DNA from: Eutreptiella sp. 'Long Island Sound 2002'
Lineage: Eukaryota; Euglenozoa; Euglenophyceae; Eutreptiales; Eutreptiaceae
NCBI GenBank assembly: GCA_964036045.1
Contig: OZ038385.1
Coordinates: 39,873,680 to 39,937,679 of the forward strand
Direction of reading: 5' to 3'
Length of the DNA: 64,000 nucleotides
Part shown: positions 30,340 through 40,909 of the stretch, in pieces
Numbering within the stretch: position 1 is the stretch's first letter
Layout of the letters: each line of letters begins with the position of its first letter
Notes under the pieces: generated by a model
The model's input: only the letters and a program-made list of their open reading frames with translations
Database searches by the model: none
What the model was told of the DNA's origin: nothing
Position numbers and translations under genes: made by a program

Positions 30340-30560
30340 TAAGGACGATAATCGTTAACTCTGGCTCGGTCCCTCCAGATCTCAGGACGATAATCGTTAA
30401 CTCCCCCGCGAGACGGAGTTAACGATTATCGTCGTGAAATTCACCCCTAGTTAACACTTTTTATTACATAATTGTTCAGTGTTAACGATTATCGTCCTGA
30501 AATCTCGCCCCTTGAGTTAACACTTTTAGGTAATCGTTCAGTGTTAACGATTATGTAATA
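30340..30560. repeat. Palindromic cluster of GTTAACGATTATCGTC motifs
   Basis: Five copies of the motif in both orientations. 30386-30404 and 30415-30433 form a perfect 19-bp stem (GACGATAATCGTTAACTCC) with a 10-nt loop. The last part (30479-30528) matches 24672-24724 in reverse. Likely nested or rearranged ends of the RT element family. Confidence 0.7.
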
Positions 30561-31243
30561 GAAGTGCTCCGTGGGGAACCGACCATCACAATGGAATCCG
30601 AGTTAACTTAGCGTTTCCGGCTCCATTGGTGAGGAGCCTCTTTGGGGCGATATTGGTCAGAACATTTACTACGCGCCAAACTAACTAGTGCTACCACCGC
30701 AACGCGGGGGAACTTCGTGGATAGACGTGTGAATGTGTCCTCTTGTTCATTTCTTGAGCATCCCAATGTGCCATTTTCCCCGTGTCCCTCCATTTTTTTG
30801 CGATTTTGTTCGCTTTTGGTTGGCTGCTCCATCTTTGTTTCTGCACGTACAGGGGACTAGGCAACAGAGGGGAGGGGGATCATTTTGAGGTATGGATGTT
30901 GGGGACCCCGCCCCCACTGTGCACTCCTAGTAAGGGGGCGGACTTGAGAGCCCATGGTGGGGGAGGGGATTGGAAAATGGGCTCGAAAGCCCCCCGCTCC
31001 TTTCAACCCAATTTTCTCTCCGCCCTGTCTTCTCCGAAAGCTTTAGGTTGGGGGTTTTGCTAACTGGTGGGCGCCTGTGGAACGCCAACTGGCCTTTGTC
31101 ACAGTCAATGTTGTAGACGTTGTTCTAGTGGCTTCGTCTCTTTGCACGGAGGTCCATGAGGACCCATCGGCGCTATAGTTAAGACTACCCCAACAATTCA
31201 ACGCGGACAGGTCTCTGGCTTTCTGAACAGTACAAACCCACTC
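30561..31243. other. Gap, nothing recognised
   Basis: About 680 bp between the palindromic cluster and RT copy 3. A G/C-rich stretch at 30880-31070 has short open frames without recognisable content. Confidence 0.4.
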
Positions 31244-31733
31244 ATGAGTGCAGCGGCTGAAGCTATGAGTCCCATGATGTGGAATAGAGCAAATGACTCA
31301 GATGCACCCACACCCATGTCCATGCTAGGTAGATATCGTGACAATGTGTACGTGGCATTTTCCAATGTGCCAGCTGAAATTCGGATTCATTTGAGATACG
31401 CGCTTTCAATACTGCTACGGTCCACATATAATATACCACTGAAGTGGGAACCGCATGGTTTGTCTGTGACCTAGGGAGAAGGGGTACTCACGCCCCTACC
31501 CCTGGAGCATCGTGTGGCACTTCGTCGAAAAGGCGCCTGCTTGGATATCACCGAGTGTCACAGGCAGACTGACCTGGAATAGGAATGATGGGTTTCTCCT
31601 GCCTCCCCTAATGCAAGACTCCTCTGGCGACCTCTTGCCTGCTATCATTGCTAAATCTTTGTGGTTTGCGTGGAACCATACATATGTGTTGATGAATGTC
31701 AGGTTTCTGGTATGGGGCCTGCCTTTTAAGTAG
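31244..31733 (+). pseudogene. Divergent reverse transcriptase (copy 3), C-terminal fragment
   Basis: The fragment starts near motif C: GRYRDNVYVAFS, then YNIPLKWEP, a TAG at 31472 (probably a former TGG), and in another frame WNHTYVLMNVRFLVWGLP, which matches copy 2 (YAMQHTDVLQNLRSLAWGLG). It confirms that the RDN motif and the WGL tail are family features. Motifs A and B are missing. Confidence 0.55.
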
Positions 31734-32201
31734 TATCACTACCATTGCTAGTCCCCCTGTTTGACAGATTTTTGCTCAACCGATTCTTTTGCAAAGAACT
31801 GTTGATTCCTTGGATTATTGAAGACCATACCCGTTGGCTGGAGATGCCAGGGGCCTGGAGGTTCCTCCTTGTGAGTTTTGTATGGCCAGAGGAGAGAAGA
31901 TTGCATTTTTTCCAGCCGCTGTTTTGAATTGACATAGAACTGTGCGGACATCCATCTGATGCTATATGATTCATTGTATTAGAGTGTGGAGGCATTGTCG
32001 ATTAGAAAAGCGAAAGGTGGGGGCTCAGAGGCAGGGCGCCAAAGGGAAATATGTTTGCGATGACATACAGCACTCATTGGTGTACCCTTGTCTTACAGCC
32101 TCAATGCATTTGTGAGCAGATTTTCTGGTGCTTTCCTTAGTCCAGTGACTCTTCGGTGCAGGCGCTTGACCATTCGTTGTCAGTCTGCGACACGCCACTC
32201 C
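31734..32201. other. 5' flank of the Stealth-methyltransferase gene
   Basis: No ORF or recognisable repeat. It presumably contains the promoter and 5' leader, but no clear TATA box was found near the ATG. Confidence 0.35.
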
Positions 32202-35200
32202 ATGGCAACGCTGCTCTTGGCTCTGATGTTGTGCACCGCATGTGCAGCGGCCACGGCTCAGGTGGATGCTCACAACGCCATCGACGTAGTCGTGCCTTGG
32301 TGTGGCCCAACCCAAGACATGACTGGGAACCGCGACGAGATCATCCGCGACCGCGACAACAAAGAGCTGCTCTACCTCCTGCGGTCCATCGCGTGGCACG
32401 CCCCCTGGGTGAACCACATCTGGGTCCTGATGAACCCGCCGGTGCCCGACATGGCCTACTTCCGCCACCTGGTGCCCCCGCCGCTCTGGAACCGCACGAC
32501 CCTCTTCAACCGCTGCAAGCTCCTCCCAGTCAAGCACTGCCCCACGGTCAACCCCTTCCAGGTCATGTCCTTCTTGCACCGTCTCCCAGGGCTCGCCGAG
32601 GCCTTCGTCATGGCCGACGACGACATCTTCCTGGGCCGCCCCATCCATCCTGAGACGCTGTTCCAGCGGACAGAGCGCGGGATGGTGCCGTACGTGTGGC
32701 GCGACGCCCCCACCTGGGGGGGCCAGGCTGGGCAGCACCCGGTATATACCAACCCGGAGGTGGCCCCGTTTCCGATCCCGAGGACGGTCTCTCCGTACCC
32801 TCATTACTGGTGCCCCGCCCTGAAGTCTGCCATGAGGTATCGGATTGCTTGGGTCCGTTCTATTGTCTGCTGTTGTGTTCGTCCTTGGTTTCATAAAATG
32901 CTTTGCCCGTTGTCTTCTTTCTTTGCATTGCATTTCACGTGCTGACTACCATTTGCTTTTCGTTATTTTGTTTATGTCTTATGGTTGCCCATCTTGCTTT
33001 GTCTTTGTCCTTTGCATGTTTTGTTTCTTGTGGGTTGACTCATTTGTATGTGATTGTGCGCTAGTTGATTTATCTTTGCTTATCTTTGCTTTCTTTCTGC
33101 AGTGTTATGTCAATAGCTTGATCCATAAACCCACCATGCATGACAATGACCGCGGGGACAAGCCAGGGATGAAGCAGGTGTCATAGATGCAGACCTTTGC
33201 TTAAGGGTAGTCCTACCCCACGGGGAGGGGGGGGGTGGGTGGGTGGGTCTGTGGCCTGTGGGTGGGTGGGTTAGTTTGGTTTGGGGCAATTTGGCCCAAA
33301 GTGCCTACCCCCCCCCCTGGGGGGGGGGGGGGGCTAGGGTCTGGGTGGGTGGGTGGGTGGGTGGGTGGGTACTGAGAGAATGGTCCGACAGCCTTTGTTT
33401 GTGCAGGAGAATACAATTTTCACTGAGAGAACAGTGGTAACAAGTGGCATAATTACCTAGTGTGCAGCCACCAGGGTTCGAATCGACGCTCTGCCAGGTT
33501 GACGGTGAAGCGATCTACCACTAGGGTATCTGCCGCATCTGCTGTACCACGATTCAACGATGGCATAGTGACTGGATGACACAATTTTTTTGGGTAAATA
33601 CACAGGGTTTTTGTGTTACCAGCTAATTCTTACAGCACAGGAACCCCAACCCCCCTAGGAGGGGGGTAGGGGGGGGTCTGGGTGGGTGGGTGGGTGGGTC
33701 AGCTTGGGTGGGTGGGTGGGCTGTCTGGTCCTGAGGCAACCCCACAGGGACCCCCCGCCCCCCCCCCCCCGTTGCTAAGCAAAGGTCTGCGTAGATGGAA
33801 CAAAGGTAATCACAATGCCCCAATGAAATGCCCGTTTTCATGATGTGAACTGGAGGGTAGCAACCTGTTACGCGGCGGACCTGTGTTCATCAATGCGTGA
33901 TCAAGTGTATACTCTACTGGCCAAGGATCGTAACGGTACACACATGCCTCCCTCGACCGTGTCTTGCTTGGTCACATGCCGTTCCGAACACTTTCCCCTT
34001 CCACCTCCGGGAGTCGTGTCAGTCGATCCAACTGGCCAACGGGGATTTCCATTTGTCGTGTTTCCTTTCTTTACTTCAACCTTTACTTCTGTACTTCAGC
34101 CAGCAAGTGCTAAACACGGGTCACAGACAGCTGGCAGGATCAGAGATGGATAGGGTGTCATACCAGAGCCCAAGTGAATCAATACATGCTATCTAAGACC
34201 AGCCGTCTCGGTGGCATCTTTTTGCAAGCAAGGGCCCTTGAGCTACAATGCTGCCCGGCGAAGGTTTTATACACACGTTCCTCTATGTTTTTCTAGGCCA
34301 CTCATTCCTCTAATTCCATCACCCTATCATGTTGGAAACCTGCTGTGACGGGGTAGGTAGGTGAGTTCCTAGGCATTGGATTACTGGGAGGCTCAGTTCC
34401 CCTCTTTGCAGAGGTACTGTTTGTTTTTTGCTCCTCTTTGTATCAATCTTCTTTCTGTTTGTTCTGTATTGTTTGTGCTTTGCCTGCTTTGCATCTCCCT
34501 TTTTGTTGAGGTCCCTGTGGCACCAGTACCCGGAGTATCTGAAGTTCGTTGGGACACACCACGAGGGGCGGTACAGCTCCTACTACAACCGGTCCACGTA
34601 CAGCTACACGTCGCTGGAAGAGGACCCCCAGGGCATCATCTCCTGGTACCTGCTCACGACCAAACAGGGGGTCCACAAATCAATCGACCACGAGCCGGGC
34701 TGGTGGATGGAAGTGCCGGTGGAGGAATTGTTCAGCCTGAACCCCACGCAGACCGCCTGGCCCGTCTTCATGAACCTGCAGGCGGACGGGTACGAGCGTT
34801 TTGCAGACAGGCACGCCGACTACAACTACACTGAATACAACCGCCGTGTGTGCGAGTACCTGGACATCGTGTTCCCGCCTTTCCTGGAACCCTCCGCCGC
34901 GGCATGCCCCCTGTGTCACCGCCGCGACGCCCCTTTCTGCGCGGTCACCACCCTCAACGGGGCCGCAGTGCCGCCCTTCGGCAAGGCCTGGGCCCCCACT
35001 GGGCGGAACCCGAGATACGACAACCAGCGGGGCGTGTGCGCGTTCCAGAGGTCGCACCACAGGCAGGGCCCGCGAAATCTGTCGGACCTCGTCCCGGCGC
35101 TGGTTCGGGCCTGCAACCGCCGGAGGCCTCGCCGCTCGGCCCCCGCCGCTTTCCCGGACTGCCCCGCGGTCAACGCGACGCTCGTGCGGCTACGGGCCAC

Positions 35201-35828
35201 GGGGGAGGTCAGGTCCGTGAAACAGTGCCAAACGGACCAGGGGGGCTGGGGCGGGGCGTACACCCCATCACTGGAGTGCGTCGTGCAGTACTTCGCGCGC
35301 CACCCGACGCTGCTGCCCGGCGACCTCGTCCTTGATTTGGGGAGCGCCTGCGGGCACTTCGGGGCGTGGCTGCACGCGTACTGGGGTGCTCGGGTGTTCG
35401 GCCTGGACATCAGCCCCGAGGCGGTGCAGGCGGCGAACGCGAATCGGGTGGGAGACAGCAGGTACTGCGTGGGCGACGCGAGCGACCTCGCCTTCATCGG
35501 CGACGGGATTTTCGATGGGGTGTTTGCGTTTGCGGTCATGTACCATCTTCCGTGGGAGTTGCAGTGCAAAGCGCTGAGGGAGGCGGTTCGGGTCACCAGG
35601 AAAGGGGGCAAGATCTACTTTGGATGGAATGGCGAGCACCTGGGGCACAGCATCTCCCCGGACCCTCGTGGGCCTTTTTGGGGGGAGTGCCTCAAGGGGA
35701 CGCCCGTTGCGAAGTTCAGTATTGTCTACGAAGCCCAGGAGGCCATCGGGGACTGGGGGCTGGGTGTGCTGGACGAAAACGCTTTCGGCCACGGTATCCC
35801 CAACTACGGCGTCGAGGTGTTGGTATGA
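32202..35828 (+). CDS. Stealth-type sugar phosphotransferase fused to a SAM methyltransferase
   Basis: Exons 32202-32836 and 34511-35828 join in phase 2 across one GT-AG intron, giving 650 aa. The start is the ATG that opens a signal peptide (MATLLLALMLCTACAAATAQ). Stealth blocks: IDVVVPWCGP (about residue 27), NRDEIIRDRDNKELLYLLRS, then MADDDIFLGRP (about 137) and HQYPEYLKFV and SLEEDPQGIISWYLL after the splice. The family (with GNPTAB and bacterial capsule enzymes) transfers hexose-1-phosphate to glycans. The C-terminal third is a class I methyltransferase: LVLDLGSACGHFGAW (about 484), GLDISPEAVQAA, VFAFAVMYHLPW, GGKIYFGWNG. The two parts probably act in sequence on a secreted or Golgi glycan. 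It looks intact. Confidence 0.8.
32837..34510 (+). other. 1674-bp intron with G-run clusters
   Basis: GTATCGG donor, TTTTTGTTGAG acceptor. It contains G-quadruplex-prone GGGT tracts at 33225-33265, 33305-33371 and 33655-33720 (for example seven GGGT in a row), plus C runs opposite them. A tRNA-like relic lies on the minus strand at 33465-33535. Confidence 0.7.
33465..33535 (-). tRNA. tRNA-like relic inside the Stealth intron
   Basis: Minus strand has A-box-like CCTAGTGGTAGATC and B-box-like GATTCGAACCC at tRNA spacing. The stems pair poorly, so a pseudogene or SINE head. Confidence 0.4.
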
Positions 35829-36369
35829 GCGCTTGGGGGTGTGGAGAGCGGGCCGTGTGCAGGGATTTGCTTAGTACAACCCCCCCCCCCCCCCCCAAAA
35901 AATGGGCGGCCGACTTCGGCCGACTTCGCTGATTCGTTCTGCCGATTTGTTGGGTTTCTGAATTTCGCCGATTTGTTCTGCCGACACAGATTCAGAGGAA
36001 GCCTGTGTGCATTCATCTTCTTCAGGCAAGCTTTGCTTGTGCGGTGAAAACCATTTTTCTCCTTACAACTTGGAACACCAGGGACCAACTTGCAACACCA
36101 GGGACCAACTTGGAACACTAGGGACCAACTTGGAACACCAAGGACCAACCCCCCCCCCAAATCGGACCTCGCCGATTTGTTCCGCCGATTTGTTGGGTTT
36201 CTGAATTTTGCCGATTTGTTTTGCCGATTCTTTGGGTTTCTGTGATTTTGCCCATTCGTTCTGCCGACTTGTTGGGGCCTCTGGGATTGTAAAACCTCCG
36301 CGCCCTGACACTTAGAAGAAGGCCAAATAGCCCCATGTGCTTAAAAACATTACAGTTGCACAGAGGGTT
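35829..36369. repeat. Repeat cluster downstream of the Stealth gene
   Basis: Contains C-run, CCGATTTGTTCTGCCGA words (35925-35990 and 36165-36290), a SINE body start (about 35995-36062) and three to four units of a 20-bp repeat (36063-36150). 35820-36150 is duplicated at 37058-37340. Confidence 0.65.
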
Positions 36370-36540
36370 GAGAAGTACGGTTCCTCTTCTTCTGGCAAGA
36401 TTTGTGTGTGCATGGAAAACCAATTTTCTCAGCAAGACAAGTGACAAAAAATGCAAAAAAAATCGGTCCTGGATTTGATCCCACGGGTGATCCCAGGGTG
36501 CATACCATTGGACCATTGCCTTGTACTGCCATGTACTCAG
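36370..36540 (-). repeat. SINE copy with tRNA-like head
   Basis: Minus strand: tRNA-like head (GGTCCAATGGTATGC, then GATCAAATCC), T/A-rich link, then the shared body (TTTTTTGTCACTTGTCTTGC, GAAAATTGGTTTTCC, GCCAGAAGAAGAGG). The same body recurs at 36625, 37215 and 38190. Confidence 0.6.
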
Positions 36541-36624
36541 GTCAGGTCAGGTCAGCTCAGGGACCATGTACAGACTGAGAGACTATTGCAAATGAGTGCT
36601 GCACACCCACCCAGCACACAGTGG

Positions 36625-36810
36625 GATGCAAATGGGAAGCCTGTGTGCATTCATCTTCTTCCAGCTGGCGTTGTTTGTGCACGGAGAACCAATTTTCTCA
36701 GGAAGACAAGTGAAAAAAAATGCAAGAAAATTCCAATCTGTAAGCAGTGAGAATTGAACCCACGCCAATAAAAGTGTGTGGGTAGGCATATACCACTGGG
36801 CCACAACTGT
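36625..36810 (-). repeat. SINE copy with tRNA-like head
   Basis: The head has GTGGCCCAGTGGTATATGCC and GTGGGTTCAATTCTCAC (five-pair T stem with one wobble). The body has CTTGTCTTCCTGAGAAAATT and GAAGAAGATGAATGC. The best-preserved head in the cluster. Confidence 0.65.
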
Positions 36811-37057
36811 GCGCTGCTAGACATGTTCTCAGGGACCATGTAGATACCGAGAGACAAAAATTTTTTGTCGAAAATTGAGAGATATTTTGTGTTTCCACAT
36901 GATTGCAACTATAGAGCAACCATAAGGAAGGTGTGTTTGGGGCCTGGGACTGAGATCCAGGGCACTGGAAGCCTGTTTTGCCGAAAAATTGGTCCGCCAA
37001 TTTGTTCGCCGATTTGTTGGGATTTCTTCGCCGATTTTGGGGGGGGGGGGGGGGCTT

Positions 37058-37340
37058 GTTGGTATGAGCGCTTGGGGGTGTAGAGAGCGGGCTGTGTGCA
37101 GGGATTTGCTTAGTGCAACCCCCCCCCCAAAAAAAAATGGGCGGCCGACTTCGGCCGACTTCGCTGATTCGTTCTGCCAATTTGTTGGGTTTCTGAATTT
37201 CGCCGATTTGTTCTGCCGACACAGATTCAGAGGAAGCCTGTGTGCATTCATCTTCTTCAGGCAAGCTTTGCTTGTGCGGTGAAAACCATTTTTCTCCTTA
37301 CAACTTGGGGCACCAGGGACCAACTTGCAACACCAGGGAC
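37058..37340 (+). repeat. Segmental duplication of the Stealth gene 3' end
   Basis: Starts TTGGTATGAGCGCTTGGGGG, the last bases of the Stealth-methyltransferase gene including its TGA, and continues like 35823-36150. Few substitutions, so fairly recent. Confidence 0.75.
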
Positions 37341-37610
37341 CAACTTGGAACACCAGGGACCAACTTGGAACACCAAGGACCAACTTGGAACACCAGGGAC
37401 CAACTTGGAACACCAAGGACCAACTTGGAACACCAGGGACCAACTTGGAACACCAGGGACCAACTTGGAACACCAGGGACCAACTTGGAACACCAGGGAC
37501 CAACTTGGAACACCAGGGACCAACTTGGAACACCGGGGACCAACTTGGACCAGAACAAGTGACAAGAGCGCAAAAAACAATGGGTCCTGGAATTGAACCG
37601 ATTTGTGGGG
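37215..37610 (-). repeat. SINE copy interrupted by a 20-bp tandem array
   Basis: The SINE body (GAAGAAGATGAATGC side at 37235, CACTTGTTCTGG side at 37545-37565, CAATTCCAGGACCC at 37590) is split by an array at 37310-37550 of about 12 units of ACCAGGGACCAACTTGGAAC. All three frames on both strands are open across the array because 20 is not a multiple of 3; these are not genes. Confidence 0.75.
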
Positions 37611-38190
37611 TTTCTGTGATTTGGCCGTTTCGTTCTGCGACTTGTTGTGGCCTCTGGGATTCTACCAAACCTGATTTGGAGGCGTCACTCTAAGATGTGC
37701 TCATTTACTTTGGGACACTGGATAATCCTTTTTCTTTCTATATTGGTTGTTCAGATTGGCACCATGAAGTGTTTTTACTGCCCACAAAAAGATGTGTCTG
37801 TGGTGCAGCCCAGAATCCACTGATTGGGGGGCTGACGATGAGGTGCTTGAAGAAGGGTCTAAGGAACGCACTGGGGCGTGCAGAGCGAACACACAAGTCA
37901 CAAACTGCCCCCTGACCAGCATTAGGGTCCTTGTCCCGCAGAAAAATTTGATCATCGGGGCACAATGAACCCCAGGGGAGGGGCCTTCGGGCCCTCTAGT
38001 TGTGTCTGGTGCAGCCACGTCTTTGGCCACAAAGTCAGCGGAATCTGGGGTTGTGGAGCCTTCAGCGTCTGTTGCAGAGTCTTCTACTGCTGCCACAGGG
38101 CCTGCCACGGGGTCCCATCAGATTGACTTCTGCAGGACAGCTTTGGTTGCAGATCAGAGCCACAGGGTCTGCTGCACACCCACCCAGCGC
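37610..38190. other. Gap with short open frames
   Basis: Frames on both strands (for example a Ser/Ala/Thr-rich one at 38000-38150) have no recognisable motif. Nothing is called. Confidence 0.3.
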
Positions 38191-38330
38191 ACAGTCAGAT
38201 GGGAATGGGAGCCCTGTTTGCATTCATCTTCTTCCAGCAAGCTTTGTTTGTGCGGTGAACACCATTTTTCTCCTCAGAACAAGTGACAAAAAGTGCAAAA
38301 AACAATGGGTCCTGGATTGAACCGATTTGT
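38190..38330 (-). repeat. SINE copy, head truncated
   Basis: Body with GAAGAAGATGAATGC, CACTTGTTCTGAGGAGAAAA and ATTGTTTTTTGCACTTTTTG, ending at a CAATCCAGGACCC B-box remnant. No 20-bp array is present. Confidence 0.6.
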
Positions 38331-38389
38331 GGGATTTCTGTGATTTGGCCGTTTCGTTCTGCCGGCCCCAAGGGAGGATCCAAGGGCCT

Positions 38390-39170
38390 TGATGTGTACC
38401 CACGCCCCCTTATGGGCCACTTCTCATTCTGTCCCCCGCTATGAAGCGTTGGGGACCGCCCATACGCCAAGGGTTAGGTAGCCAATCCGCCCATTTGTGG
38501 GCCACTTCTCATTTTGTCCCCCGCTATGAAGCACTGGGGACCCCCCATATGGCAAGGGTTAGGTAGCCAACCCGCCCGCTTGTGGGCCTTTTCTCATTTT
38601 GTACCCCGTTATGAAGCGTTGGGGACCCCCCATACTGAAGGTGTTAGGTAGCCAATCCACCCATTTGTGGGCCATTTCTCATTTTGTCCCCCGCTATACC
38701 GCGTTGGTAACCCCCCATATGGCAGGGGTTAGGTAGCCAATCCGCCCACTTGTGGGCCATTTCTCATTTTTTCTCCCGCTATGGAGCGTTGGAGACAGCC
38801 CATACGGCAGGGGTTAGGTCGCCCATCCGCCCATTTGTGGGCCATTTCTCATTTTGGCACCCGCTATGAAGCGTTGGGGACCCCCCATACTGAAGGGGTT
38901 AGGTAGCCAATCCGTGCACTTGTTGGCTATTTCTCATTTTTTCCCCCGCTTTGAAGCGTTGGGGACCCCCCATATGGCAGGGTTTAGGTAGCCAACCCGC
39001 CCATTTGTGGGCCTCTTCCCATTTTGTCCCCCGCTATGAAGCGTTGGGGACCCCCCATACGGCAGGGGTTAGGTAGCCAATCCGCCCATTTGTGGGTTTT
39101 TTCCCATTTTGTCCCCCGCTATGAAGCGTCGGGGAACCCCCATACGGCAGGGGTTAGGTAGCCAATCGCC
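38390..39170 (+). repeat. 85-bp satellite, about nine units
   Basis: TTAGGTAGCC landmarks at 38473, 38559, 38644, 38729, 38814, 38899, 38984, 39069 and 39154, a constant 85-86 bp spacing. Each unit has TCATTTTGTCCCCCGCTATG and a GGGGACCCCCCAT core. No inferred coding. Confidence 0.9.
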
Positions 39171-39391
39171 GGTTCTTTCAAGCCCCGGAGAGGACGGAAA
39201 CCACACAAGATCACCTAAATTTTAAATGGAAATTCTCTTGCCTTCGGCAGTGCACCTCAAAGAGAGGCTGACAGTGAGCAAATTAGTTAGTCATGCCAGC
39301 AGTCAGTCAGACACTTACCCGGGCAAGTAGGTAGGTAGACAGAAACACACAGCTTGGGGTTTTTCAGTGGCAGAATCGTTTTCAACCAGAA

Positions 39392-39467
39392 CGCGTAGCG
39401 GTTGAGTGGTCAAGCAGTCAAGCGCAAATATGTGAGTCGGCCGTTCGAACCCCAGTATGCTGGCCGC
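39392..39467 (+). tRNA. tRNA-like relic
   Basis: GTAGCGGTTGAGTGGTCAAGC resembles the D arm of class II tRNAs (Leu/Ser), followed by CGTTCGAACCCC as B box. No convincing acceptor stem. Confidence 0.4.
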
Positions 39468-40702
39468 GACACCGGCGCCGACGGGTCTACAGGTCCGTTG
39501 TATTACTTTTGGTGCTTATTCTGGCGGTCTTGGTTTTTGCCACTGCTTACAACCTCCACAGCACCAACTTTGGACCCGTGCTCCACCCCCCCCAAAAAGA
39601 AAGTCATATTTAGTTTCAGAGAATAGAGGTTTCAGAATAAAAAAAGCATAGCGAGAATGTCTTATTGGACAAAATAAAGATTTCACAAGAGGTTGGACAT
39701 CAAATATCATGCTTTGGGGCATGGTACGCAAATGACCCCCGGAAAGAGGGTATGCAACTCTTGCGCCTGCACTTGATCTAACAACCGCTCTTCAAAGTGG
39801 TTTTCTTCATTTCCTGATTTTCCTATTGATTTCTTATTGTTCATGGGCCAAGCAATTGTTTCACTGCCCCCTTTGGGGGGGATGGACAAAGGGGGGAGGG
39901 GGGACTAGTGGTACAAATAAAGATAATATATACGCATGTGATGTACACATACAAAGCATCAAGTATTGACGACGCATAACATCAAACTTTGTGCGCACAT
40001 CTGGAGTCACTGCAAACGGCGATGCTGTTCACAGCCTTTCAATGCATCACGTCTGGTCGTGGATGTCACTAAAACAGTAGCTATGTACAAAAGTGATGCC
40101 GGGGTGTGCGCGGTGTACGTGTACGTGTACGTGTGGATACGAAACCTTCCTCCAGCCCCCTGAAGCGGTGTCGGCCTGGTAGATACCCCATGCACTGTGC
40201 AGGTCTGCACTCTTTGTTGAGAATGAACCCGCCATGGGTATGCACTGCATACAGTGCTTCAACTGCCCCGCCACCCAAACGTGGATATTTTCAGTCAGCT
40301 CAAAGGAAATGATGTTTACAAGGTCTGTGTGGATGAGGTACTAGAATTTACCCGATGCCAGCTCAGTCTAATTTGCGGTGCTCTCTCTAGATGCTCTAGA
40401 TCACTTCCGATCCCCTCCACCTTTTGTGGTGTGTGAGCCAGGGCGATGCTTCTTCTAAATGTTTGACCATCTATGCTCATATTTTCTTAGAAGTCTCGAC
40501 TTCGGCACAGCACAATCCCCATACTGAGCACTGCTTTCCAACCAGTTCCTCCACTAGTGTACCCTATTCTTTATGTACACTAGTCTTTTAAATTTTAATG
40601 TGCATTTGTACACTGTTTCAACGTTTTGAATTGCCAAACGGACATCACCAATGAGTCCGGTGCCCTCAAAATAGTCTCAATACAAACCACACCATTTTTT
40701 TG
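39468..40702. other. Gap, nothing recognised
   Basis: About 1.2 kb of mixed composition. A small GTGTACGTGTACGTGTACGTG microsatellite lies near 40117. No gene or repeat family was identified. Confidence 0.4.
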
Positions 40703-40772
40703 CCCATAATGGGAATTGAACCCATCCAACACAATTTCAGCTAAATGCTTTACCATTATACTACCTGGTCGC
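40703..40772 (-). tRNA. tRNA-like relic with intact T arm
   Basis: Minus strand: A box TAGTATAATGGT, T arm ATGGG-TTCAATT-CCCAT with five perfect pairs. Flanked by an ACCATTTTTTTGCC stretch like the SINE link, so probably a SINE head. Confidence 0.45.
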
Positions 40773-40909
40773 TGCCCCTGGCCCCAGAAACACCACTCAA
40801 AGGCGCATTTTAAAATAAACTGAACCGTTTTAGACATGCCTCCAACTGTCTGCCTATGCCCACAAAACCGGTTTTTGCATGAATTTTGATGTTAATCTCT
40901 GGACACGTC

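Noticed and set aside
33103-33177. A 25-codon internal exon in the Stealth intron (CYVNSLIHKP...) with good splice signals
   Set aside because: It is phase 0 on both sides while the flanking exons need phase 2. Direct joining of 32836 to 34511 restores the Stealth frame.
37240-37693. Several overlapping open frames with repeats such as GTNLEHQGPTWN on both strands
   Set aside because: A 20-bp unit without stop words opens all frames. It is an array inside a SINE.
38390-39170. CRISPR-like array
   Set aside because: Units of 85 bp are repeated over their whole length with no unique spacers, and the context is eukaryotic.
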